Position numbers and translations under genes: made by a program. A model generated the notes under the pieces. The model worked only from the letters and a program-made list of their open reading frames with translations. It ran no database searches and was not told where the DNA came from. 64,000 bases of DNA from Silvimonas amylolytica (GTDB lineage: Bacteria; Pseudomonadota; Gammaproteobacteria; Burkholderiales; Chitinibacteraceae), in assembly GCF_014645555.1 (NCBI RefSeq), contig NZ_BMLY01000007.1, positions 1 to 64,000 of the forward strand, given 5' to 3'. Positions 27,251-35,336 of the stretch are shown one piece after another (position 1 is the stretch's first letter; every line of letters begins with the position of its first letter).

Positions 27251-27889
27251 TTATTCAAAGCCACGGATCCCTTCACCAGAAAACCCGGGCAGTTCCCACT
27301 TGAAACGAATAGCCAGCGCGCGAAATACACAACCAGTGCCTAGTGCCACCAGTAGCGCCTCGCCAGGATCAGCCCCCAGCTTGTGCAGCCCAACATAAAT
27401 GGCACCGGTCACCAGCGACACGCTGGCGTACATCTCCCGCCGCAGCACCAAGGGGATTTCATTGCACAGAATGTCGCGCAGCACGCCGCCGAAGATGCCG
27501 GTAATCATGCCAAATACAATTGCGACCGCCAGGTGCACACCCACGCCCAGTGCGATATCGCACCCCAGAATGGAAAAGGCGACCAATCCAAGGCCATCGA
27601 CCAACAAGAACAAAATGCGCAGCCGGTGTACATGGCGCGCCAGCAAGGCGGTCACAAGGGCGGCAGTGATCGTAAACGCGAGGTACTGGGGGTGAGCCAC
27701 CCAACCCAGCGGATAATGCCCCAGCAACATGTCACGAATCGACCCACCGCCCAACGCCGTCACCGTACCCACGAGACACAAGCCAAACAGATCCATACCG
27801 CGTCGCATGCCCATGATGGCACCGGACATGGCTTCAGCCACAATCGCAACCAGATAGATGTAATGCAGCAGCATGGCTTCAGTCGTCAT
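27251..27889 (-). CDS. TRIC/YicG family membrane protein
   Basis: A 212-residue inner-membrane protein of the UPF0126/TRIC cation-channel family, with seven hydrophobic segments and the two diagnostic repeats GGGSIRDMLLG and GGVLRDILCNEIPLVL. Bacterial TRIC homologues form potassium-permeable trimers; YicG homologues are also linked to glycine transport. The ATG at 27889 overlaps the last 11 bases of the PBP1a gene, consistent with coupling; ATG at 27874 is an alternative. Confidence 0.88.
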   Translation of the reverse strand: MTTEAMLLHYIYLVAIVAEAMSGAIMGMRRGMDLFGLCLVGTVTALGGGSIRDMLLGHYPLGWVAHPQYLAFTITAALVTALLARHVHRLRILFLLVDGLGLVAFSILGCDIALGVGVHLAVAIVFGMITGIFGGVLRDILCNEIPLVLRREMYASVSLVTGAIYVGLHKLGADPGEALLVALGTGCVFRALAIRFKWELPGFSGEGIRGFE

Positions 27890-30224
27890 TGGAGAACATC
27901 TGGATAATCGCGTCGCGTTCAGATTGGTCCCGGGCCGCGTTCGATACCGACGATGCCTCGCCAACCGGTGACGTTCGTGCGCACTTTAGCGCACTGCGAA
28001 TAAAACCGTGTGCATCATCAAGACACGTGCCCTGCGCGTACTCGGCATACACGTAGTCATCCATGGTTTGGGTTACGCCATCTGGCACCGGGCGCTCCAG
28101 CCGCGGGCGGCCAGCCACTGCGGTTTTCATGTAATCCACCCAGACCGGCAAAGAGAGCGTGCCGCCGGTGCGTTTACCCAGGCTGCGTGGCTGGTCGTAG
28201 CCCATCCACACCACAGTGACGAGATCCCCGCCATAGCCTGCGAACCAGGCGTCCCGGGCATCGTTAGAGGTGCCGGTTTTACCTGCCAGATCATCACGCC
28301 CCAGTACCAGCGCCCCGCGTCCCGTTCCTTCATGCACCACCGAGCGCAACAAGCTGTCGACCATCCAGGCATTGCGTTCAGACACGACGCGCCGGCCCTG
28401 CGGCTGCGCGGGTTCAGTGATCAGTACCTTGCCTTGCCGTTGACGCACTTGTTTGATCAGACGAGGCGGATGCAAAGTCCCGCCATTGGCGAACACGCCA
28501 TACGCCGCCGCCATTTGCGTTGCGGTGACCGAACCCGAACCCAGCGCCAGCGGTAATGACGGAGGGTTGCGAGCAGCATCAAACCCAAACTGCATGGCGT
28601 ATTGCTGTGCATATTGCGCGCCTGTTGCCTGCATCAGCCCCACGGCCACCAGGTTTTTGGAGCGCGCCAGCCCCCGTCGTACCGTGATAAAACCTTCATA
28701 GTTATCGCCGTAGTTTTTCGGCCGCCACGGCTGAGCGCCAGTGTCCTCCCGGCCCAACTGGCGCTGGGTATCATCGACCAGCGTACCTGGAAAATACCCC
28801 TTTTCGATGGCCGCGCCATAAATGAAGGGCTTGAAGGCGGAACCAGGCTGGCGGTACGCCTGCAGCGCGCGGTCATACTTGTTGCGGTCAAAATCAAAAC
28901 CGCCAACCAGCGCCTCGATATCACCCGTCGTACTATCCAGCGACACCAGCGAGGCCTCCATGAGCGGCAAGGAAATCAACTGCCAGCGTGGCTTGCCGAT
29001 ATCCCGGGCGTACACGATGGCGCCGCGTGCCAGTTTGCTGGTCGCCGCACTTTTGTCGGTTGTCAGTTCCAGCGGTGAACCATCTCGTTGCACCGCATTA
29101 AGTACGTCGCCCTGCCGACCAGTCACCAACACAGCCAGCACGTCGCTGCCGCTATCAGCAGTATCTGCAAGCAGTGCACGCGTCGTCCTGGCGTCAGGCC
29201 CGTCTTGTGGCAACGTCACCGTTTTGACCGCCCCGCGATAACCGCTCGCCGCCTGCAAATTCAGTAAATGTGCCCGCACCACGGCGTCAGCATGTTTTTG
29301 TGCCGCCAGATTGATCGTGGTCGTGACGTCCAGCCCAAGCGAATAAGCTTGTTCGCCATAACGGGCTATCGCCCATTGACGCACGGCTTCTACCGGCCAG
29401 GCTGCCTCGCGGATCGCGGCGTGATCCGGCGCCAGTTGCAAGGGCTCGGCCAGCGCGCTCTGGTAATCGGCCGCACTGATATATCCTAGTTCCAGCATGC
29501 GTTTGAGGATGTACTGCTGCCGCTGCTTTGCCCGCTCCGGGTTGTTGGCCGGGTTATTGGCAGACGGTGCCTTGGGCAAGCCTGCCAGCATGGCCGCCTG
29601 CGCCAGCGTGATCTCGCCAATCGGTTTGCCAAAATAGATGTTCGCGGCCGCCGCAAAACCATAAGCACGTTCGCCCAGATAAACCTGATTCATATACAGC
29701 TCAAGCAAACGGTCTTTGCCGTATTCCTGTTCCAGCTTGAACGCCAGCAACATCTCGGTCATTTTGCGCGTGAGGGTTTTTTCACGCGTCAGATAAAAAT
29801 TACGCGCAACCTGCATCGAAATTGTACTGGCGCCCTGCCCATGATGCCCGCTGACCACGTTGGCCACAGCGGCGCGCGCCATGCCGCTGAAATCGACTGC
29901 GCCATGCTCGTAATACCGGGCATCTTCAATGGCCAGCAAAGCCTGCTGCATGCGTTTGGGGATAGCCGACAGCGGCAGCACGTCGCGCCGTTCTTCACCA
30001 TATTCGGCCAGCAGTGTTTTGCCATCATTGGCGTAGATGCGCAGGGGTTGTGCCGCCTGATAGACCGCCAGCTCCTTGATGGAGGGCAAACCTTGCCATA
30101 CTTGCCATAACCACCAGCCCGCCGCGCAAGCAAGTACCAGCGTCAGGCCCAGCAGCAACCCTGTGCCCAGTGCTAAACAGCGTAGCCAACGACGTGGAGG
30201 ACGGGGTGAGTTGGATGAATTCAT
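27879..30224 (-). CDS. mrcA: penicillin-binding protein 1A (class A)
   Basis: A 781-residue bifunctional peptidoglycan synthase: cytoplasmic tail, one membrane helix (about 15-42), GT51 glycosyltransferase domain (EDARYYEHGAVDFSGMARA, GASTISMQVARNFYL, RKMTEMLLAFKLEQEYGKD) and a transpeptidase domain with the SxxK motif in RQPGSAFKPF, SKN in GLARSKNLVAVGL and KTGT in DLAGKTGTSNDARD. An inserted domain of about 100 residues lies before the transpeptidase as in proteobacterial PBP1a. The C-terminus is short and polar. It is usually next to pilus genes; here it precedes a TRIC gene instead. Confidence 0.93.
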   Translation of the reverse strand: MNSSNSPRPPRRWLRCLALGTGLLLGLTLVLACAAGWWLWQVWQGLPSIKELAVYQAAQPLRIYANDGKTLLAEYGEERRDVLPLSAIPKRMQQALLAIEDARYYEHGAVDFSGMARAAVANVVSGHHGQGASTISMQVARNFYLTREKTLTRKMTEMLLAFKLEQEYGKDRLLELYMNQVYLGERAYGFAAAANIYFGKPIGEITLAQAAMLAGLPKAPSANNPANNPERAKQRQQYILKRMLELGYISAADYQSALAEPLQLAPDHAAIREAAWPVEAVRQWAIARYGEQAYSLGLDVTTTINLAAQKHADAVVRAHLLNLQAASGYRGAVKTVTLPQDGPDARTTRALLADTADSGSDVLAVLVTGRQGDVLNAVQRDGSPLELTTDKSAATSKLARGAIVYARDIGKPRWQLISLPLMEASLVSLDSTTGDIEALVGGFDFDRNKYDRALQAYRQPGSAFKPFIYGAAIEKGYFPGTLVDDTQRQLGREDTGAQPWRPKNYGDNYEGFITVRRGLARSKNLVAVGLMQATGAQYAQQYAMQFGFDAARNPPSLPLALGSGSVTATQMAAAYGVFANGGTLHPPRLIKQVRQRQGKVLITEPAQPQGRRVVSERNAWMVDSLLRSVVHEGTGRGALVLGRDDLAGKTGTSNDARDAWFAGYGGDLVTVVWMGYDQPRSLGKRTGGTLSLPVWVDYMKTAVAGRPRLERPVPDGVTQTMDDYVYAEYAQGTCLDDAHGFIRSALKCARTSPVGEASSVSNAARDQSERDAIIQMFSNDD

Positions 30225-30363
30225 ATGTTTTTCCAGTCAGACTCGCCGGATTATCAGAAAAGTGATGATCTTTGATGAACCAGGTTTAAGATATATCCGC
30301 TACCCTTAAAAATTCTTCATTGAGACACTGTTCACAATCCCGTAACACACCCAGGAACGCGCA

Positions 30364-31257
30364 GTGAGACTTGATCCCAAGCAGACAGAAGCATTGTTGA
30401 CCGTCATCGAGACCGGCAGTTTCGAGCAAGCCGGTGCACGCTTGCATGTCACGCCGTCTGCGATCTCGCAACGCGTCCGGGCGCTGGAAGAAGAAATGGG
30501 CGCCGCGCTGGTCATTCGTAGCCGACCCGTGCGTGCCACCCGCACAGGCCAACGCCTGCTACAACACCTGCGGCGCGTCATGCTGCTGGAAGAAGACCTG
30601 GCCTCTGATCTGGCAGAACAACGGCACGCGCCTTTGTCTGTAACCATCGCCGTCAACGCCGACACGCTGGGCACATGGTTTTTCCCTGCGCTGGCTGAGT
30701 TACTTGCACACGAACAAGTGCTGCTTGATCTCATTGTGGAAGACCAGGATCACACCTATGACGTGCTGGAAACCGGCATGGCCACAGGTTGCGTCAGCAC
30801 TGAACCGCGTCCGATGAAAGGCTGTTTTGCGGATCCGCTGGGCATCATGCGCTACCGCATGGTAGCCAGCACCACCTTTGCCGAACGCTGGTTTCCCGAA
30901 GGACTGACCCGCGCTGCCGCACGTACGGCACCGGTCGTGGCCTATACGCGTAAAGACGCGTTGCAGGCCAATTTCCTGCAAGACCGTCTGGGCCTGACGC
31001 CAGGCGCCTATCCGTGCCACTACGTGCCTGGGTGCGATCCGCACTACACGGCCATCCGCTATGGCATGGGTTACGGCCTCGTACCAGAACTGCTGGTTCG
31101 CAAGGAACTGGCCGAGGGCACGCTGGTTGATCTGGCGCCAGCGCACCCGGTCGATCTGGCGTTGTTCTGGCATGCCTGGAAAGTCCAGTCCCCGCGCATG
31201 GAAATCATGTCTCGCCGGATTGGTGAATCCGCAAGGCAATTGCTGGCAGTGCGTTGA
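30364..31257 (+). CDS. argP: LysR family regulator, ArgP/LysG type
   Basis: A 297-residue LysR-type regulator with the HTH SFEQAGARLHVTPSAISQRVRALEEEMG. The N-terminus LDPKQTEALLTVIETGSFEQAG and effector-domain wording are typical of ArgP/LysG, which senses lysine or arginine and activates amino-acid exporter genes. The start is GTG at 30364 with AGGAA 5 bases upstream. The usual divergent target, a LysE/ArgO exporter, is not adjacent; PBP1a is divergent instead, so its target here is not evident. Confidence 0.85.
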   Translation: MRLDPKQTEALLTVIETGSFEQAGARLHVTPSAISQRVRALEEEMGAALVIRSRPVRATRTGQRLLQHLRRVMLLEEDLASDLAEQRHAPLSVTIAVNADTLGTWFFPALAELLAHEQVLLDLIVEDQDHTYDVLETGMATGCVSTEPRPMKGCFADPLGIMRYRMVASTTFAERWFPEGLTRAAARTAPVVAYTRKDALQANFLQDRLGLTPGAYPCHYVPGCDPHYTAIRYGMGYGLVPELLVRKELAEGTLVDLAPAHPVDLALFWHAWKVQSPRMEIMSRRIGESARQLLAVR

Positions 31258-31258
31258 G

Positions 31259-31501
31259 TCAACGCGGTGATTGCGACACCTGCCCCGCCAGCACGTGGCC
31301 CGGTCGTGGCCGCAAGCCATGGCCGTCACCTGGATGTGCAATCGGCTGCGCAGAACGGCCGGAGGTGCTGATCAACCCCGCTACGGCATTGAATGCCAGC
31401 AAGCCACTGAACGCCGCACTGGCGACAAAGACCAGCCAGAAGCCCAACGGCCCCGTTCCGCCTTTTTTCATTTGTTCCGCATGAATCGGCTCAGTCATCA
31501 T
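31259..31501 (-). CDS. small single-span membrane protein
   Basis: An 80-residue protein of unknown family. A polar N-terminus is followed by one membrane helix (about 20-45: LGFWLVFVASAAFSGLLAF) and a Gly/Pro/Arg/His-rich tail. Its first codon overlaps the stop of the gene upstream (ATGA), supporting a real two-gene unit. It ends one base from the convergent argP stop. No enzymatic motif is visible. Confidence 0.5.
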   Translation of the reverse strand: MMTEPIHAEQMKKGGTGPLGFWLVFVASAAFSGLLAFNAVAGLISTSGRSAQPIAHPGDGHGLRPRPGHVLAGQVSQSPR

Positions 31502-31731
31502 TGCCCGCCTGCTTTCAGAAACGAAAGGGAGGCTTGCGCAGCCTGCGTGGCGGTTTCCAGTGTATCCGGCGCGGTCAGCATGCCCGCACTGTGACTCGCG
31601 GAAGCCATGCTCACAGCGGCGTCAATCTCCAACTGGGCTGTATTGAGACGATCCGAAATATCGAGCGCGGCGTAAGTGGCAAAACCGGCAACGATAGCGG
31701 CAACAAGCAGGATGGCAGCTGTGCGTTTCAT
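31498..31731 (-). CDS. small exported or membrane-anchored protein
   Basis: A 77-residue protein. The ATG at 31731 has GGAG 9 bases upstream and begins a hydrophobic segment (MKRTAAILLVAAIVAGFATYA) that is either a signal peptide or anchor. The rest is an Ala/Ser-rich helix with heptad-like spacing (DISDRLNTAQLEIDAAVSMA). No Cys. It is first of a two-gene unit with the 80-residue membrane protein. No family recognised. Confidence 0.6.
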   Translation of the reverse strand: MKRTAAILLVAAIVAGFATYAALDISDRLNTAQLEIDAAVSMASASHSAGMLTAPDTLETATQAAQASLSFLKAGGQ

Positions 31732-32041
31732 GGTGGTGATCTCCGTTCTGTATCTAGTTTTGGCAGCAACCCGTTGGTGCTGCGAACAAGACACAGTGTG
31801 ATCACTTATGCCGACAACATGAATATTGCTAAGCATTACTTGGTAATACAAAAAATAACTTCATAAGCAAATGACGGCAGATGGACTGTTGCGTAGTCAT
31901 TTCTTGAAATCTGCATATTGGTCATTGGCGACAGACACGTAACAATCTACACAGGCATGACCTATGCCAACCGGCCCTGTCCTGCCACCCGAGACGGTTT
32001 GCGGACCTATCCACCGCCTTCCTGACAAGAGAGAGAAAATC
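31732..32041. other. divergent region before the S46 peptidase gene
   Basis: No gene is supported. An imperfect hairpin GCAGCA/TGCTGC lies at 31763-31783. The segment 31800-31900 is AT-rich compared with its surroundings and probably holds the divergent promoters. Confidence 0.4.
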
Positions 32042-34108
32042 TTGCGCAAATTATTGGTTTTGAGCAGTTTCCTGGTGCCCAGCTTTGGGCTTGCCGCTGA
32101 GGGAATGTGGACGCTGGATCATTTGCCCGTGCAGGCTATCGAGCAACAGTACGGTTTTACCCCGGACGCGGCCTGGACCGACAAGGTCATGCACGCCTCA
32201 GTGCGGATCGCCGGTGGCTGTTCAGCATCTTTTGTCTCGCCAACTGGCCTTGTACTGAGCAACCACCACTGTGCGCTGTCCTGCGTTGAGCAGTTATCCA
32301 GCATCAAGAAAGACTTTGTGAAAGACGGCTTTCTGGCCGCCACACCCGCACAGGAAGTACGCTGCCCGGAAATCGAACTGAACCGCCTTGACCGCATTAG
32401 CGATGTCACCAATGAGGTGAAAACCGCCACAGCTGGTTTGTCTGGCGCACAGTTCCGCGATGCACAAAACGCCATCAAAGCCAGGCTAACTGCCGCTTGC
32501 GTAGGCGACAACAAGACCACAACCCGTTGCGACGTGGTCGACTTGTATCACGGCGGGCGGTACGACCTTTACCAATACCACCGCTATCAGGATGTCCGCC
32601 TGGTGTTCGTACCGGAAAAATCACTCGGTTTCTTTGGTGGCGACCCGGACAACTTCAATTTCCCGCGCTATGCCATTGATATGTCGTTGCTGCGCGCCTA
32701 TGAGAACGGCAAGCCGGCGGTTGTGAAGGATTACTTCCCGTTTAACCCGGCCGGCGCACAGGAAGGTGAATTGACGTTTGTCATTGGCAACCCGGGACGC
32801 ACGCAGCGTCTGTTGACGGTGGCACAACTGGAGACCCAGCGCGATATCAGCCTGCAACACTTGTTGCTGAACATGGCGCAACTGCGCGGCATGCTCACGC
32901 AATATAGCGCCGAAAGCCCGGAAAAAGCCCGCATCGCCGCCACGGATCTGTTCTACGTCGAGAACACCTACAAAGGCCGCCTGGGTCAGTTGCAGGCGCT
33001 GCAAGATCCAGCGTTGATCGCGCAAAAACAGCAGCAGGAACAAGCGCTGCGCGCCTTTGTGGCTAAAGATCCAGCGCTGTCAGCCAGGGTGAGTGGGGCC
33101 TGGGATGCCATCGCCAAGGCGCAAACGGTCTATCGTGACATTGAACCGGATTACCAGACCAAGGAAATCGGCATCGGGTTTAACAGTCAGTATTTCAAGA
33201 TTGCGCGCATGCTGGTGCGTGGTGCGGATGAGCGTGCCCGGCCCGATGAACAACGCCTGGCCGAATTCACCGAAGCCGCGTTGCCCCAACTGGAACAACG
33301 TCTGTTTTCAACCGCCCCGCTGTACCCGGATTTTGAGCGTGTAAAACTGACCGCATCGCTGACCAAGCTGCGTGAAATCCTGGGTACCGATGATCCATTT
33401 GTGAAGCAGGTACTTGGCAAACAATCGCCCGAAGAAGTCGCCCGCCAATGGGTTGCCGGCACGCGTCTGGGTGATGTCGCCCAGCGGCAGTCCTTGTGGC
33501 AAGGCGGCAAAACCGCCATAGCGGCCTCGACGGATCCATTCATCATGCTGGCCAGGCGTGTTGATCCCGCCGCACGCGCGGTGCGCATGAAGTATGAGGA
33601 CGATGTCGAAGCGGTCGAACAAAAGAATGCAGAACTGATTGCCCAGGCCCGGTTTGCCCAACTCGGTGACAAAACCTATCCGGATGCGACGTTCACCATG
33701 CGTCTGTCTTACGGCGAAGTGCGTGGCTGGTCAGAACGCGGCCATGAGGTCCCCCCGTTCACCCATTTTGCCGGTCTGTATGACCGTGCGACAGGTGCTG
33801 AGCCCTTCGCGCTGCCACCCACCTGGATTGCGGCGCAAAGCCGCCTGAACCCGCAACAGCGCATGGATTTTGTCACCACCAATGACATCATCGGCGGCAA
33901 CTCTGGCAGCCCGGTGATCAACCGGCAGGGGCAGATTGTCGGTCTGGTATTTGACAGCAACATTCATGCACTGGGTGGCGCGTTCTATTACGACCCGGTC
34001 AGCAACCGGACGGTTGCCGTCCATAGTGGCGCCATCTTGCAAGCGCTTCAGTATGTGTATGGTGCGGATCATCTGGTCCAGGAGTTGACGGTGCCTGACA
34101 TGCATTAA
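32042..34108 (+). CDS. S46 family dipeptidyl-peptidase
   Basis: About 688 residues. The start is TTG at 32042: GAGAGAG lies just upstream and it begins a signal peptide (RKLLVLSSFLVPSFGLAAEG); an upstream frame lacks one. The chymotrypsin-like S46 fold is marked by SNHHC (residues 73-77) with the catalytic His and GGNSGSPV with catalytic Ser621. S46 enzymes (DPP7, DPP11) release dipeptides in the periplasm for amino-acid uptake. The residue 18 after the Ser, which sets P1 preference (Gly in DPP7, Arg in DPP11), is Ser639 in FDSN. Monocistronic. Confidence 0.9.
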   Translation: MRKLLVLSSFLVPSFGLAAEGMWTLDHLPVQAIEQQYGFTPDAAWTDKVMHASVRIAGGCSASFVSPTGLVLSNHHCALSCVEQLSSIKKDFVKDGFLAATPAQEVRCPEIELNRLDRISDVTNEVKTATAGLSGAQFRDAQNAIKARLTAACVGDNKTTTRCDVVDLYHGGRYDLYQYHRYQDVRLVFVPEKSLGFFGGDPDNFNFPRYAIDMSLLRAYENGKPAVVKDYFPFNPAGAQEGELTFVIGNPGRTQRLLTVAQLETQRDISLQHLLLNMAQLRGMLTQYSAESPEKARIAATDLFYVENTYKGRLGQLQALQDPALIAQKQQQEQALRAFVAKDPALSARVSGAWDAIAKAQTVYRDIEPDYQTKEIGIGFNSQYFKIARMLVRGADERARPDEQRLAEFTEAALPQLEQRLFSTAPLYPDFERVKLTASLTKLREILGTDDPFVKQVLGKQSPEEVARQWVAGTRLGDVAQRQSLWQGGKTAIAASTDPFIMLARRVDPAARAVRMKYEDDVEAVEQKNAELIAQARFAQLGDKTYPDATFTMRLSYGEVRGWSERGHEVPPFTHFAGLYDRATGAEPFALPPTWIAAQSRLNPQQRMDFVTTNDIIGGNSGSPVINRQGQIVGLVFDSNIHALGGAFYYDPVSNRTVAVHSGAILQALQYVYGADHLVQELTVPDMH

Positions 34109-34139
34109 GTCGTCGGCGCCCGACCGTCTGCTGCAAAAA

Positions 34140-34174
34140 AAAAGGCATATCGCGTCTGGCGCGGTATGCCTTTT
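34140..34174 (+). terminator. terminator of the S46 peptidase gene
   Basis: A 15-bp stem (AAAAGGCATATCGCG with CGCGGTATGCCTTTT, one G-T pair) around TCTGG. Confidence 0.88.
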
Positions 34175-34315
34175 ATCGTTTTGGGGCGTTAGGTACACAA
34201 GTGATACAAATCTGGCATGCCTGGACAAACGCCAGATACAAGCATCTGTTGCAATGCCATTTTGTGGCCTTCCGTCCAGGCCAGCCTGACCGCAGCAACG
34301 AAAGGAGACGCGCCC

Positions 34316-34933
34316 ATGACCAGCAGCATCTCATCAAGTAACTACACCTCGATTTCCAGCCTGTTGGGGAGCGCCGCTGCCAGCGGCACCACCAGCAATA
34401 CATCCTCCACGGATTCACTACTCGATACCGTGCTGGCTGCAGAAGAAGCGGCCACGTCCAGCACCGCCAGCCCCAGCACGACAGTGACGCTAGGCAGCAG
34501 TAACAGCAATACGGATGCGACGACCTATAACTCTGCCGGATTGTTGACCGAACTAAACCAGATCATTGAGCAGAATACGCTCAGTGATCCGCTGCTCAGC
34601 GGTGACTCTGGCAGCGGCACGGATGACTTGTTCTCGTTGCTATCTGGTGCCAGTGATACTGCAAATAGCACGCAATCCACGCTTGATTCGTTGATCTCGC
34701 AACTGGAAGGCAATAGCGGCACAAGCGCCAGCAGCACGAGCGACGCGGGCACGACCAGCGCCAGCACAACTGCCGCCAGTGGTGCCACCAGCAGTAGCAA
34801 CGCAGCCTCGTCGGGTACAGCCACATCCGTAGATAGCGAATGGGCACAGATTCTCGCCGCCAATCCACAGGCCGCAGCGCAGGTCACCCAAGCCTCGACA
34901 GACGAAGCGTTGATCAACTCCTTGTTACTGTAA
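34316..34933 (+). CDS. Ser/Thr-rich low-complexity protein
   Basis: A 205-residue acidic protein made largely of Ser, Thr, Ala, Gly and Asp, with AAAGGAG before the ATG. It has no signal peptide, no Cys and one Trp. Repeated themes are SISSLLGSAA, LLSGDSGSG and LFSLLSGASD, while the C-terminus (EWAQILAANPQAAAQVTQAS) is more ordinary and may be a small helical domain. I do not recognise the family. Its composition resembles unstructured secreted or flagellum-related proteins, but this is only a resemblance. Flanked by non-coding DNA on both sides. Confidence 0.6.
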   Translation: MTSSISSSNYTSISSLLGSAAASGTTSNTSSTDSLLDTVLAAEEAATSSTASPSTTVTLGSSNSNTDATTYNSAGLLTELNQIIEQNTLSDPLLSGDSGSGTDDLFSLLSGASDTANSTQSTLDSLISQLEGNSGTSASSTSDAGTTSASTTAASGATSSSNAASSGTATSVDSEWAQILAANPQAAAQVTQASTDEALINSLLL

Positions 34934-35336
34934 CTGCCCCCGCCCCGGCGACCAGGTAGCACCTGCTCAACCACTACCAGATTTACAGAAACCACTGACA
35001 CGGCCACCCATCAAGAGGTGGCCGTGTCGCATTCGGGGAGCACCAGCCCCATCGTTTTGTCTTAGATATGAGAAATCGTCCACAAATAGAGACAAAATTG
35101 ATATTTCCCGCCTACCCCGGTTGATCTCTCTCAACTTGCTGCGACCGCACATTCACAATCAGGCGTCTACGTTTAGAGACAAACGCCTCACCAAACCGGC
35201 CACAACCCGCATTTCGTAGTCAATTTCAAGCTGGTACAGAATCTGCTAGATCCTTGTCACGCAGTCTTTGCGTGCAGGCCGCCCAAGGCGCCTGACTCAT
35301 AAATGGCTTTACCAAAAAAGCCACTGGAGGAGTTAC
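34934..35336. promoter_or_regulatory. gene-free region with repeats upstream of the 3-hydroxybutyrate operon
   Basis: A 12-bp perfect hairpin GACACGGCCACC/GGTGGCCGTGTC at 34997-35028 lacks a T-run but may still end the upstream gene. TAGAGACAAA occurs at 35087-35096 and 35174-35183, the second inside an AGGCGT/ACGCCT inverted repeat (35161-35188); an inverted near-copy (TTTTGTCTTA) is at 35055. A small hairpin TGGCTTT/AAAGCCA at 35304-35323 sits just before the GGAGGAG ribosome-binding site. Confidence 0.5.
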
